64,000 nt of DNA from Saccharothrix espanaensis DSM 44229 (GTDB taxonomy: Bacteria; Actinomycetota; Actinomycetes; Mycobacteriales; Pseudonocardiaceae). The position numbers and the translations under genes are program-made. Location of the stretch: the NCBI RefSeq assembly GCF_000328705.1, contig NC_019673.1, positions 2,418,001-2,482,000 on the forward strand, written 5' to 3'. Below are positions 25,562-34,259 of this stretch, piece after piece (position 1 is the first letter of the stretch; the number at the start of each line of letters is the position of its first letter). Under the pieces are notes generated by a model that had not been told where the DNA came from, searched no databases, and saw nothing but the letters and a program-made list of their open reading frames with translations.

Positions 25562-27399
25562 CCGCTGCCCCCTTCCCCACCACGCTGGCGCCCGTCAAAC
25601 GGATCTCGCTGACGCGGCGCTACCTGCGCCGCCCGCTGGGCGTGATCGCGCTCGCGGTCATGCTGGTCATCGTCGCCGCCGCGCTGCTCGCACCGTGGCT
25701 CGCGCCGTTCGACCCCAACTTCGTGCAGTTCACGCTCACCCACGCCGAACCGGGCAACGGGCACCTGCTCGGCGGCGACTCGGCCGGCCGCGACATCCTC
25801 AGCCGGCTGCTCTACGGCGCGCAGACCACGTTGTTCGGCGCCGTCATCACCTGTGGTGCGGGCCTGCTGCTCGGCGTGCCCACGGGCGTGCTGGCCGGGT
25901 ACGCGGGCGGCAAGACCGACCGGGCGCTGTCCTGGATCAGCGACGCCCTCCAGTCGGTCCCCGGCATGATCGTGCTGCTGGTGGTCGCGGCGGGCTTCGG
26001 CCAGAACTTCGCGATCCTCATGGTCACCCTGGGCATCTTCCTGGCCCCCGGCTACTACCGGATCACCCGGGCGCGGGCGCTGGCCGTGCGCAAGGAGCCC
26101 TACATCGACGCCGCGCGCGTCGCGGGCGTGACCAACGTCCGGATCCTGCGCACCCACATGCTGCGCGCGGTCTACGCGCCGGTCCTGGTGCAGACGGCGC
26201 TGACCGCCGGCATCGCGATCGGCATGCAGGCGGGTCTGCAGTTCCTCGGCATCGGCTCGGCCTCCACGCCGAGCTGGGGCCAGATGATGAACGACGGCTT
26301 CCAGACCATGCTCACCTACCCGCTGATCCTGCTGTGGCCGTCGATCGCCCTGGGCGTCACGATCGCCGCGCTGGCGTTCATCGGGTCGACCCTGGCCGAC
26401 CTGGTCAGCGTCCGCTCCGAGCAGCCCACCCGGCGGGCCCGCACGCGGGTGCGCGAGGCGCTGGCCGCACCGGCCGCCGCCGACCTGACCGAGCGCGTCG
26501 CGAGCGGCGAGCACCAGCACGAGACGGCGGACAGCGTCCTGCGGGTGGAGAACCTGCGGGTCGGCTACGCGACCCAGAACGGGGTCAAGGAGGTCGTGCG
26601 CGGGGTGTCCCTGGACGCCGCGGCCGGCGAGGTGCTCGGCATCGTCGGCGAGTCCGGCTCCGGCAAGACGCAGACCATCTTCACCGTGCTCGACCTGCTG
26701 CCGCCGGGCGGCACGGCGGTCGCCGACGGCATCTGGGTCGGCGGCAAGGAGGTCGGCAAGCTGCCCGCGCGCGAGCGGGCGGCGCTGCTGGGCCGCTCGA
26801 TCGGCTACGTGCCGCAGGAGCCGATGAGCAACCTCGACCCGTGCTACACGGTCGAGCGCCAGCTCGTCGAGCCGCTGCGGCACGTGCACGGCCTGTCCAA
26901 GGACGCGGCCCGCGCGCGGGCCCGGGAGGTCCTGGTCCGGGTGGGGATCACCGACCCGGACCGGGTGCTGCGGTCCTACCCGCACCAGATCTCCGGCGGC
27001 ATGGCGCAGCGCGTGCTCATCGCGGGCGCGGTGGCCGGGCGGCCGTCGCTGCTGGTCGCCGACGAGCCGACGACCGCGCTCGACGTGACCGTGCAGGCCG
27101 AGGTGCTGGAGCTGCTGCGCGAGTTGCAGCAGGAGTACGGGATGACGCTGGTGATCGTCACGCACAACTTCGGCGTCGTCGCGGACATCTGCGACCGGGT
27201 CGTGGTGATGAAGGACGGCCGGATCGTGGAGACCGGTCCGGTGGACCGGATCTTCAACAACGCCGAACAGCCCTACACGGCGGAGCTGATCAGCGCGTCG
27301 CTGGACGACGTCGAGGACCGGCAGCAGTTGGACGAGGACTGGGCGCGGGTCGCCCCGGCCGTCGCCGCGCACGTGGGTGGAGAGGACGACGCACGATGA
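25558..27399 (+). CDS. fused DppC permease and DppD ATPase
   Basis: This 613-residue single chain has residues 1-290 as a DppC/OppC permease: an N-terminal cytoplasmic segment, helix 1 near residue 30, a GGDSAGRDILSRLLYG motif and the EAA loop RVAGVTNVRILRTHML. After a charged linker (about 295-325), residues 330-613 form an ABC ATPase. That part has Walker A GESGSGKTQ, Q-loop VPQEP, signature SGGMAQRV and Walker B LLVADEPTTALD, ending in the YTAELI region typical of oligopeptide ATPases. No stop or start lies between the two parts. These are normally separate genes. Both ends overlap their neighbours by 4 bases. Confidence 0.93.
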   Translation: MTAAPFPTTLAPVKRISLTRRYLRRPLGVIALAVMLVIVAAALLAPWLAPFDPNFVQFTLTHAEPGNGHLLGGDSAGRDILSRLLYGAQTTLFGAVITCGAGLLLGVPTGVLAGYAGGKTDRALSWISDALQSVPGMIVLLVVAAGFGQNFAILMVTLGIFLAPGYYRITRARALAVRKEPYIDAARVAGVTNVRILRTHMLRAVYAPVLVQTALTAGIAIGMQAGLQFLGIGSASTPSWGQMMNDGFQTMLTYPLILLWPSIALGVTIAALAFIGSTLADLVSVRSEQPTRRARTRVREALAAPAAADLTERVASGEHQHETADSVLRVENLRVGYATQNGVKEVVRGVSLDAAAGEVLGIVGESGSGKTQTIFTVLDLLPPGGTAVADGIWVGGKEVGKLPARERAALLGRSIGYVPQEPMSNLDPCYTVERQLVEPLRHVHGLSKDAARARAREVLVRVGITDPDRVLRSYPHQISGGMAQRVLIAGAVAGRPSLLVADEPTTALDVTVQAEVLELLRELQQEYGMTLVIVTHNFGVVADICDRVVVMKDGRIVETGPVDRIFNNAEQPYTAELISASLDDVEDRQQLDEDWARVAPAVAAHVGGEDDAR

Positions 27400-28235
27400 T
27401 CGCGCCCGAGGACGCCGCACCGCTGCTCGCGGTGGAGGACCTGGTCGTCGACTACCGGCTGCACCGCAAGCTCAAGCTGCGCGCGCTCAAGGGCGTGTCG
27501 ATCTCGGTCGGGGCCGGCGAGTGCGTCGGGCTGGTCGGGGAGAGCGGCTCGGGCAAGTCGACGCTGGGCAAGGCCGTGCTGGGCCTGGCCGCCGTCGCGT
27601 CCGGCCGGATCTCCTTCGACGGCAAGGACATCACCCACGCCAAGGGTGCCGAGCGGCGGCGGCTGGCCAACGACATCCAGGTCGTGTTCCAGGACCCGTA
27701 CGGGTCGCTGGACCCGACGATGACCGTCGGCGAGGTGCTCGCCGAACCGCTCCAGGTGGGCGGGACGTCCAAGGCCCAGGCGCGGTCGGTGGTCGCCGAG
27801 ATGCTCGACCACGTGCGGCTGCCCGCGGACTCGGTGCACCGGTACCCGAGCGAGTTCTCCGGCGGCCAGCGGCAGCGCATCGCCATCGCGCGGGCGCTGG
27901 TCCGCAGGCCCCGGCTGATCGTCTGCGACGAGCCGGTCAGCGCGCTCGACCTGACCACCCAGGCGACGATCCTGGACCTGTTCATCGACCTCCAGCGCGA
28001 CACCGGCGTGTCGTACCTGTTCGTGTCGCACGACCTCGGCGTCGTGCGGCGGATCTGCCACCGCGTCTCGGTGATGTACCACGGCGAGATCGTGGAGTCC
28101 GGGCACACCGCGCAGGTCACGCAGGACCCGGAGCACCCCTACACGCGGCGGCTGCTGCTCGCCGCGCCCGTCGCCGACCCGGCCCGCCAGGCCGAACGCC
28201 GAGCCGCCTGGCTCGGCCTTCGGGACTCGGCGTGA
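27396..28235 (+). CDS. ABC importer ATPase, DppF type
   Basis: This 279-residue ATPase has Walker A GESGSGKST, Q-loop FQDPYGSLDP, signature FSGGQRQRIAIARAL, Walker B LIVCDEPVSALD, H-loop SHDLGVV and the oligopeptide-family tail HPYTRRLL. It pairs with the ATPase half of the preceding fusion to power the importer. It starts inside the stop of that gene (ATGA). Transcription probably continues into the TetR gene 24 bases downstream. Confidence 0.95.
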   Translation: MIAPEDAAPLLAVEDLVVDYRLHRKLKLRALKGVSISVGAGECVGLVGESGSGKSTLGKAVLGLAAVASGRISFDGKDITHAKGAERRRLANDIQVVFQDPYGSLDPTMTVGEVLAEPLQVGGTSKAQARSVVAEMLDHVRLPADSVHRYPSEFSGGQRQRIAIARALVRRPRLIVCDEPVSALDLTTQATILDLFIDLQRDTGVSYLFVSHDLGVVRRICHRVSVMYHGEIVESGHTAQVTQDPEHPYTRRLLLAAPVADPARQAERRAAWLGLRDSA

Positions 28236-28259
28236 CCTGCGTGCATTAGAGTCGTCACC

Positions 28260-28850
28260 ATGCCGAAGGTCATCGACCACGACCAGCGGCGCCGCGAGAT
28301 CGTCGAGGTCGCCAAGAAGCTCATCGCCGAGGGTGGCTTCGAGGCGGCCACGATGCGCAGCATCGTCGCCGCGGCCGGTTTCGCCAACGGCGCCCTCAAG
28401 CACTACTTCGCCAGCAAGGACGAGATCATCGCGGCGACGTTCGAGAGCGTCCTGCAGGCGACCGCGCAGCACATGTCCGAGCTGGGCCCGTACGCGAGTG
28501 CGGTGGAGTCGCTGCGGGGGTTCGTCACCGCCGCGATGCCGCTGGAGCCGCACCAGATCACCTCCGCGCGGGTGCTGCTGGTGCTGTGGGAGCACTCGGT
28601 CGCCAACCCCGACCTGGCGCGCCGCTACCGCGACCTGCTGACCACGTGGCGGGCCGAGCTGTGCGTCCGGGTCGCGGCCGCGCGGGGCGCCGGCGAGTCG
28701 CCGGAGGACGCGGCGGTCGGCGTGCTCGCGGACGAGATCATCTCGGTCACGATCGGCGCGAACGTGGCCGGCCTGATGTACGCGGTGGGCGACCTGGTGC
28801 AGCGCTACACCGCCTACATCGACGGGTTGATGGTCCGGATCGCGGGCTGA
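28260..28850 (+). CDS. TetR-family repressor, likely regulator of the catabolic island
   Basis: This 196-residue protein has an N-terminal HTH (residues 10-55, AAGFANGALKHYFASKDEIIAATF) and an all-helical ligand-binding part resembling TetR_C_6/BetI-like members. It follows the importer ATPase gene by 24 bases and precedes operator E. It is the only regulator gene between 14 and 29.6 kb, where five similar 22-base palindromes occur. It is therefore the best candidate to bind them, with the imported or processed compound as inducer. That link is inferred. Confidence 0.92.
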   Translation: MPKVIDHDQRRREIVEVAKKLIAEGGFEAATMRSIVAAAGFANGALKHYFASKDEIIAATFESVLQATAQHMSELGPYASAVESLRGFVTAAMPLEPHQITSARVLLVLWEHSVANPDLARRYRDLLTTWRAELCVRVAAARGAGESPEDAAVGVLADEIISVTIGANVAGLMYAVGDLVQRYTAYIDGLMVRIAG

Positions 28851-28856
28851 CCTGCC

Positions 28857-28895
28857 TGGACCGGTCCGGCCTTTTTGTCTACACTCGTAGAATGA
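28857..28895 (+). promoter_or_regulatory. promoter with operator E; leaderless start of the hydrolase gene
   Basis: TGGACC (28857-28862) and TACACT (28880-28885) are a -35/-10 pair with 17-base spacing, placing transcription start near 28892, the A of the hydrolase ATG. Operator E, TTTGTCTAC-ACTC-GTAGAATGA, spans 28874-28895 and covers both the -10 and the start codon. Its core TCTAC-N4-GTAGA is a perfect palindrome. Confidence 0.7.
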
Positions 28896-29623
28896 CAAGT
28901 GTCGTCGCGCTGCCGGTCACCCGCACCCGCCCCACCGCCGAGGTCACCGGCCCGCCCGTCGTGCTCCTGCACGGCTTCGCCGCCACCGGCGACTCCGACT
29001 GGCCCGCCGAGCGCTGGGCCGCCCCGCTGGCCGCGGCCGGCCGCGAGGCGGTCGTGGTGCACCTGCCCGGACACGGCGGCGGCCCGGCCGTCGCCACGCC
29101 CGACGAGGTGACCACCGCGCACCTGCTCCAGCGCGTCGCCGCGGGCGTCGACGCCGACGAGGTCGACGTGGTCGGCTACTCGCTGGGCGCGCGCCTGGCG
29201 TGGGACCTGGCGGCCGGCAAGGCCCTGCGGGTGCGCCGGCTCGTGCTCGGCGGCCTGAGCCCGATGGAGCCCTTCGGCGCGGTCGACCTGGCCGCCGCCC
29301 GTGCCGCCGTCCACGGTGGACCGCGCCCGACCGACCCGCTGACCGGCATCATCACCGGCATGGTGACCGGCGAGGGCCAGGACGCCGAGTCGCTGCTGCG
29401 CGTGGTCGAGGGCCTGGCCCGGGAGCCGTTCGACCCGGCGTCGAGCGCACCCGACGTGCCGACGCTGTTCGTCGCGGGCCAGGAGGACCAGATGGCGCAG
29501 GGCATCGAGCAGATCGTCGCGCGGGTGCCCGGGGCACGCCTGGAGCACGTGCCGGGCGACCACTTCGGAGCCCTGACCGGCGACGAGTTCCGCGCCGCCG
29601 CCTTCGGGTTCCTCGGGATCTGA
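28892..29623 (+). CDS. alpha/beta-hydrolase
   Basis: This 243-residue hydrolase has an oxyanion region LLHGFAATGDS, the nucleophile elbow GYSLGAR, an acid near FVAGQEDQ and a catalytic His in PGDHFGA. Size and motifs fit the small MhpC/MenH-like group acting on esters, lactones or C-C bonds. No Shine-Dalgarno precedes the ATG and the predicted transcription start coincides with it, so the mRNA is probably leaderless. It is the last gene carrying the shared operator and likely takes part in the island's pathway. Confidence 0.9.
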   Translation: MTSVVALPVTRTRPTAEVTGPPVVLLHGFAATGDSDWPAERWAAPLAAAGREAVVVHLPGHGGGPAVATPDEVTTAHLLQRVAAGVDADEVDVVGYSLGARLAWDLAAGKALRVRRLVLGGLSPMEPFGAVDLAAARAAVHGGPRPTDPLTGIITGMVTGEGQDAESLLRVVEGLAREPFDPASSAPDVPTLFVAGQEDQMAQGIEQIVARVPGARLEHVPGDHFGALTGDEFRAAAFGFLGI

Positions 29624-29794
29624 CCTCGCCGGGACCCGGCACCGCCGTTTCGCGGAGAGCCGCCGAGTGGTCGCGGCGATTCACAGATCTGCTCCGGTCG
29701 GCCCGCGAGGCGTTGCTGCACAAGGCGGCGGGCCCGGGTCGGGGTGTTGAACCGGGAGGGTGATTCGCCCCGGCAGCCGGGTGAGCGCGGTTCC

Positions 29795-29847
29795 GGTCGG
29801 GTGCGGCCGCCGGCGACGATGGGTCGTCGCGGCGGTCGCACCCGACC
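29795..29847. terminator. long imperfect hairpin
   Basis: GGTCGGGTGCG at 29795 pairs with CGCACCCGACC ending at 29847, and the inner CCGCCG and CGACGA segments also pair, leaving a tiny loop. The stem is about 23 base pairs with small mismatches. It lies between two same-strand hydrolase genes and probably terminates the first transcript or shields the second leader. The rest of the 29624-29902 gap shows nothing else. Confidence 0.6.
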
Positions 29848-29902
29848 AGACGTCCACAACGGACGGTCGTCCGCGAGTCCCGGTCGAGGAGGAACCCGAG
29901 TC

Positions 29903-30781
29903 ATGCCCGAAGAACCCGGTGCGTACGCCCCCACCAACGGCATCCGGCTGTGGTACCGCGAGGAGGGCGACCCCGGCGGCGAACCGCTGCTGCTCATCAT
30001 GGGCCTGAACTCGCAGCTGATCCTCTGGCCCGACGAACTCGTGCGCGAGCTCGGCGAGCGCCGCTACCGGGTGATCCGCTTCGACAACCGCGACTGCGGC
30101 CGGTCGGACAAGATCGCCGCCACCGTCCCGCCCGGCGGCGGCCCGGCCTACCACCTGGTCGACCTGGCCGCCGACACCGTCGGGCTGCTCGACCACCTGG
30201 GCATCGAGCGGGCGCACGTCGTCGGCGCGTCGATGGGCGGCATGGTCGCCCAGCTGATCGCCATCCACCACCCGGAGCGCGCCGCCACCCTGACCTCGAT
30301 CATGAGCACCACCGGCAACCCCCTGGTCGGCTACCCGACTCCCGAAGCCGTCGCCGCGGTGCAGGAGCCCACGCCCACCGAGCGCGAGGCGGCCATCGAC
30401 CACATCACGAACGTCTACACCGTCATCGGCTCCCGCACGCACGCCGAGGCCGAGCACCCGCGCCGCCGGCAGTTCGCCGCGGACTCCTTCGACCGCGGCC
30501 TGCACCCGCGCGGGGCGCAGCGCCAGTTCGCCGCGATCCTCTCCGCCGTGGACCGCACGCCGCGCCTGCGCGAACTCGACCTGCCCACCGCCGTCGTCCA
30601 CGGTGCCGAGGACGCCCTGATCGACGTCAGCGGCGGCCGGACCACGCACGAGCTCGTCTCCGGGTCCACCTACCGGGAGTTCCCCGACATGGGCCACGAC
30701 CTGCCCGCCGTGCTGCTGCCGGAACTGGTCGACATCATCGACGCGAACGCCCGCACCCGCAGCGCGTTGAGTACACAATAG
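29903..30781 (+). CDS. alpha/beta-hydrolase, esterase/epoxide-hydrolase-like
   Basis: This 292-residue hydrolase has the opening LLLIMGLNSQLILWP, the conserved FDNRDCGRSD, the nucleophile elbow GASMGGMV, the acid in VHGAEDALI and a His in DMGHDLP. This set is characteristic of the Streptomyces aclacinomycin-methylesterase (RdmC)-like and related esterase group. The ATG at 29903 has GAGGAGG upstream. It lacks the shared operator, so it may not belong to the preceding regulon. Substrate unknown. Confidence 0.9.
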   Translation: MPEEPGAYAPTNGIRLWYREEGDPGGEPLLLIMGLNSQLILWPDELVRELGERRYRVIRFDNRDCGRSDKIAATVPPGGGPAYHLVDLAADTVGLLDHLGIERAHVVGASMGGMVAQLIAIHHPERAATLTSIMSTTGNPLVGYPTPEAVAAVQEPTPTEREAAIDHITNVYTVIGSRTHAEAEHPRRRQFAADSFDRGLHPRGAQRQFAAILSAVDRTPRLRELDLPTAVVHGAEDALIDVSGGRTTHELVSGSTYREFPDMGHDLPAVLLPELVDIIDANARTRSALSTQ

Positions 30782-30897
30782 AGTGAACTAAGGCACATTT
30801 CTGGGCACATTTCTGGCGTGCCCCAGGGGAGGCGTCCGGCGGCGGCCCGCCCGCCGCCGACCGCCGGCCCCGCGCGGACGTGCGAAACTGGCCGGCG

Positions 30898-32157
30898 ATG
30901 ACTGTGATCCTCGGGCTGACCGCCATCGTCCTCTGGTCGCTGACCGCCCACCGGATGGCCCGGTGGCACATCGGCGCACCCATGGTGATGGTGGTGGCCG
31001 GGGTCCTGCTCGGGTTCGTCGTCGGCGACGAGTTCGCGCTGGCGCTCAACACCTCGACCGCGGAGTTCGTCGCCGAGATCATCCTGGCCGTCCTGCTGTT
31101 CGTCGACGCGACCGAGGTGCGCGGCGGACGCCTGTGGGGCAACCACCCCGGCACGGCCGCCCGCCTGCTGCTGGTCGCGCTGCCGCTGAGCCTGGCGCTG
31201 GCGGCGCTGCTGGGCTCCGCCCTGCTGCCGGACGTGCCGTGGCCGGTGCTGCTGGTGCTCGGGTGCGTCGTGGTGCCCATCGACTTCGCGCCGGCCGAGC
31301 AGGTCGTCCGGCACCGGGGGCTGTCCGCGCGGGTGCGCAACGTGCTCAACATCGAGGGCGGCTACAACGACGGCATCGTGACGCCGATCTTCCTGTTCGC
31401 CATGATCCTGGCCGGCGACCTGTACCAGGAGCGCACACCGCTGGAAGCGCTGGCCACCGTGATCCCGTTCGCGATCAAGGCGATCGTGGTGGGGTTCCTG
31501 GTCGGAGCCGTGCTCGGCTGGCTGATGGACGTGTGCGCGACCGCCGGGTGGATGACCGAGCAGTCCCGCCGGATCCTCGTGCTCGTCGTGCCGCTGCTGA
31601 CCTTCTTCACCACCGTCGCGGTCGGCGGCAACGGGTTCGTCGCCTCGTTCGTCAGCGGTATCGCGTTCCGCTTCGCGCACCGGGTGTTCATCGCCCGCAA
31701 GGCCCGGCAGCGGGGCACCGCCGAGGCGCTGGCCCGGTCCCGCCACGACTTCCACCTGCTGGAGGACGTCAGCGCCCAGTTGGGCATGACGATGTGGCTG
31801 GTGGTCGGCATGTGCGCGGTGCTGATCATGTCGTGGGGCTTCTCGTGGCAGGCCCTGCTGTTCGCGCTGGCCGCCCTCACCCTGGTCCGCGCGGTCCCGG
31901 TGCTCCTGGTGCTGATCGGCACCCGATTCACCGGCCGGGAGCGGCTGCTCGTCGCCGCACTCGGCCCGCGCGGCACGACGTCGATCGTGTTCGGCCTGCT
32001 CGCGTTCAACGGCCTGCCCGACGGACCGGCGGCCGACACGATCCTGGTGGTCACGGTGATGTGCGTGCTGAGCAGCGTCGTGCTGCACGGCCTGGGCTTC
32101 CCCCTGCTGGCGCGCTGGTCCGCGCGTGGCGCGGCACCTGCTCCGGACGCGCGGTAG
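30898..32157 (+). CDS. cation:proton antiporter, CPA1/NhaP type
   Basis: This 419-residue membrane protein has about 12 helices. The pattern LFVDATEVRGGRL, then VVPIDFAPAEQVV and GGYNDGIVTPIF, matches the sodium/hydrogen exchanger family, with the ion-binding Asp residues in the PID and YND motifs. The C-terminal GPRGTTSIVFGLLA is also typical. It exchanges Na+ or K+ for protons at the plasma membrane. The ATG at 30898 is the usual start just before the first helix. Confidence 0.92.
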   Translation: MTVILGLTAIVLWSLTAHRMARWHIGAPMVMVVAGVLLGFVVGDEFALALNTSTAEFVAEIILAVLLFVDATEVRGGRLWGNHPGTAARLLLVALPLSLALAALLGSALLPDVPWPVLLVLGCVVVPIDFAPAEQVVRHRGLSARVRNVLNIEGGYNDGIVTPIFLFAMILAGDLYQERTPLEALATVIPFAIKAIVVGFLVGAVLGWLMDVCATAGWMTEQSRRILVLVVPLLTFFTTVAVGGNGFVASFVSGIAFRFAHRVFIARKARQRGTAEALARSRHDFHLLEDVSAQLGMTMWLVVGMCAVLIMSWGFSWQALLFALAALTLVRAVPVLLVLIGTRFTGRERLLVAALGPRGTTSIVFGLLAFNGLPDGPAADTILVVTVMCVLSSVVLHGLGFPLLARWSARGAAPAPDAR

Positions 32158-32279
32158 CCGAGCGGACGCCGTCGGTGATCGGGTGTGGCCCGACGGACAC
32201 TCCACAGTGGCCGAAACGGCTCCCTCGGCCGGAGCCGGCGACATATCGTCGGGGCCGGGTACTAGGAGAGGTCACGACG

Positions 32280-32834
32280 ATGAGCACCGACGAGCCGGGC
32301 AGCCGCCCGCGCCCCCTGAAACTCGTGCGTTCGCAGGCGTCCGAGGCGGTGGGCAGGGGAGCGGCCGAACGCATCCAGGCGTTCACCGACGGGACCCTCT
32401 ACGTCGAGGCGACCTGGGGCGCGGTCATCCTGGCGTGGCTGGTCGACTTCCTGCTCGTGACGGCCATCGCCATCGGTGCCGCCGCCGCGTACTACACCGC
32501 CGCGCCCGCGTACGCCGACCCGGCCGTCGGCGCGGCCGTGATCGGCGCGGCGGGACTTGTGGTGGTGCCGCTGCTGTACGGCTGGTTCTACGGTGGCGGA
32601 CGCGGCCTGGGCGCGCTGCTGGCGGGCACCCGCCTGGTCCGGATCAAGGACGGCAGCCGGGTCGGCCTGGCCAAGGCGGGGTGGGCGATGCTGCTGCGCA
32701 CGCTGGGCTTCGTGATCATCGCACTCGGCGCGCTGGGCGGTGACTCGACGGACGCGAACCAGGTCCGGGTGAGCATCGACGTCCGCGCCACGCAGCGCTT
32801 GCGGGCGGCCGGGTACCACCGCCTGCCCGCCTAG
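32280..32834 (+). CDS. RDD-family membrane protein
   Basis: This 184-residue protein has a soluble N-terminus (1-40), then three hydrophobic segments. In place of the RDD signature there is AWLVDFLLVTAIAI, and GTRLVRIKDGSRVGLAKAGW occupies the usual post-helix-2 position. The family is small integral membrane proteins of mostly unknown role, some linked to ion antiport. The ATG has AGGAGAGG upstream. It follows the antiporter gene but with a 122-base gap. Confidence 0.85.
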   Translation: MSTDEPGSRPRPLKLVRSQASEAVGRGAAERIQAFTDGTLYVEATWGAVILAWLVDFLLVTAIAIGAAAAYYTAAPAYADPAVGAAVIGAAGLVVVPLLYGWFYGGGRGLGALLAGTRLVRIKDGSRVGLAKAGWAMLLRTLGFVIIALGALGGDSTDANQVRVSIDVRATQRLRAAGYHRLPA

Positions 32835-32906
32835 GGGTCGTCTGGGGGAGTTTCCGGGCTGACGTGTCACGTGTGGTTCGAGTTGGACAGTCCAGTGAGG
32901 ACGGAT

Positions 32907-32948
32907 GCCGACGACCGGGTCGTGCGCGGTCCCGGTCCGGTCGTCGGC
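32907..32948. terminator. hairpin between convergent genes
   Basis: GCCGACGACCGG pairs perfectly with CCGGTCGTCGGC over an 18-base loop. It lies between the RDD gene end and the convergent MetX-like gene end and can serve both. Confidence 0.7.
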
Positions 32949-32962
32949 GTGTCGCCGTCCGG

Positions 32963-34006
32963 TCAGCCCAGGCCGCCGGGGCGGGCGAGGAGTTCGCGCA
33001 GGGCGGTGTCGATGAACCGGGTGTCGACGTCGTTGCTGCCGTAGCCGGCGAAGTGGCCCCACGTTCCCGGGATGACGCGCAGTTCGGCGTCGGCCAGGTG
33101 GCTCACCGCCCACGCCTCGTCCTCCGGCGGGAAGTACAGGTCCTTCTCGGCGGGCATGACGATCCCGGTCGCCCGGATCGAGCGCAGCGCCGCCTCGGTG
33201 TCGCCGCCGAAACCGGGGGTCAGGCCGACGTCGCCGGTCTGCCACGTGCGCAGCATGGCGAGCAGGTCGTTGGGGTCGCGGCCGTCGAGGAAGAAGCCCT
33301 CCCAGAACTCGACCAGGAAGTCCTCCAGCGACGAGTAGCCGAGCTTCTCGTACTCCCGGTCCCAGTAGAACGCCTGCGAGAACCCCCACCCCGCGTACAC
33401 CCTCGCGGCGGCCCGCAGGCCGACGACGGGCAGGGTGTCGCCGTACCAGCCGTTGGCGAACGCCGAGTCGGCGGTCAGCGCGGCCTTCACGCCCTCCAGG
33501 AACACCTGGTTGTGCACGCTGGTCCGGGACGAGCCGCAGAACGGGGCCATCCGCTCGACCACGTCCGGGTGGCTCACCGCCCACTGGTAGGTCTGACCCG
33601 CGCCCATCGACCAGCCGGTGACCAGCGCCAGGCGGCGGATGCCGAAGTGCCGCGTGACCAGGTCGTGCTGCGCCTGGACCTGGTCGTGGAAGGTCACGTG
33701 CGGGAAGCGCGGCCCGGCGTAGCCGCCGGTGGTGTTGCTGGGCGAGGTGGACAGGCCGTTGCCGAGCATGTTCGGCACGATGACGAAGTACCGGTCCGGG
33801 TCGAGCGCCATGCCGGGGCCGATCAGCCACTCGTTGTCCCAGTGCCGGCCGGAGTACCAGGTGGGGTAGACCACGGCGTTGGACTTGTCGGCGTTCAGGG
33901 TTCCGTAGGTCGTGTAGGCCAGGCGCGCGCCGCGCAGGGTCGCGCCGTGCTGCAACGTGAAGTCACCGAGTTCGTGGTACTGGGTTTCGGTCACGGGTGG
34001 TCCCAT
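32963..34006 (-). CDS. MetX/homoserine-acetyltransferase-like alpha/beta-hydrolase
   Basis: This 347-residue protein is in the homoserine O-acetyltransferase fold family. It has FTLQHGATLRGARLAYTTYG, the segment NMLGNGLSTSPSNT, the nucleophile elbow GWSMGAG, an acid in MPAEKDLYF and a His in TWGHFAGYG. True MetX enzymes have a substrate-binding region around the elbow that differs here, so this may be an esterase-like member, not a methionine enzyme. The ATG at 34006 is preceded by GGAGAG. The 34007-34259 gap to the next gene shows no gene. Confidence 0.87.
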   Translation of the reverse strand: MGPPVTETQYHELGDFTLQHGATLRGARLAYTTYGTLNADKSNAVVYPTWYSGRHWDNEWLIGPGMALDPDRYFVIVPNMLGNGLSTSPSNTTGGYAGPRFPHVTFHDQVQAQHDLVTRHFGIRRLALVTGWSMGAGQTYQWAVSHPDVVERMAPFCGSSRTSVHNQVFLEGVKAALTADSAFANGWYGDTLPVVGLRAAARVYAGWGFSQAFYWDREYEKLGYSSLEDFLVEFWEGFFLDGRDPNDLLAMLRTWQTGDVGLTPGFGGDTEAALRSIRATGIVMPAEKDLYFPPEDEAWAVSHLADAELRVIPGTWGHFAGYGSNDVDTRFIDTALRELLARPGGLG

Positions 34007-34259
34007 TTCTCTCCGGCGGCGGAACGTGAGACCTGCTCGCAGTCTCCGGGTCCAATCTGCCTCACCGGGCGTCGGCCCGCCAGGCGCGCGGCCCATCGCG
34101 CGTTCCACCTCGCGCCGGTGGCGGCTCGGCCTGGCGCAGTGCGGGGCGCAGTGCGAGGCGCACGAACGGGAACTGGTCACCGCGCCGCCGATCCCGGTGC
34201 CGGGCATCACGATCGGCGGCGACCGACGGCCGTGGTGTCCGCACGGCGCCGGGCTCCGC

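Noticed and set aside
24859..28235. Very long overlapping frames across the importer genes on both strands
   Set aside because: They are shadows of high-GC codon usage. The genes with ATGA overlaps and ABC motifs account for the region.
34028..34060. A possible riboswitch-like stem near GAGACCTGCTCGCAGTCTC upstream of the MetX-like gene
   Set aside because: The stem is short and no conserved SAM- or cobalamin-riboswitch core can be identified.
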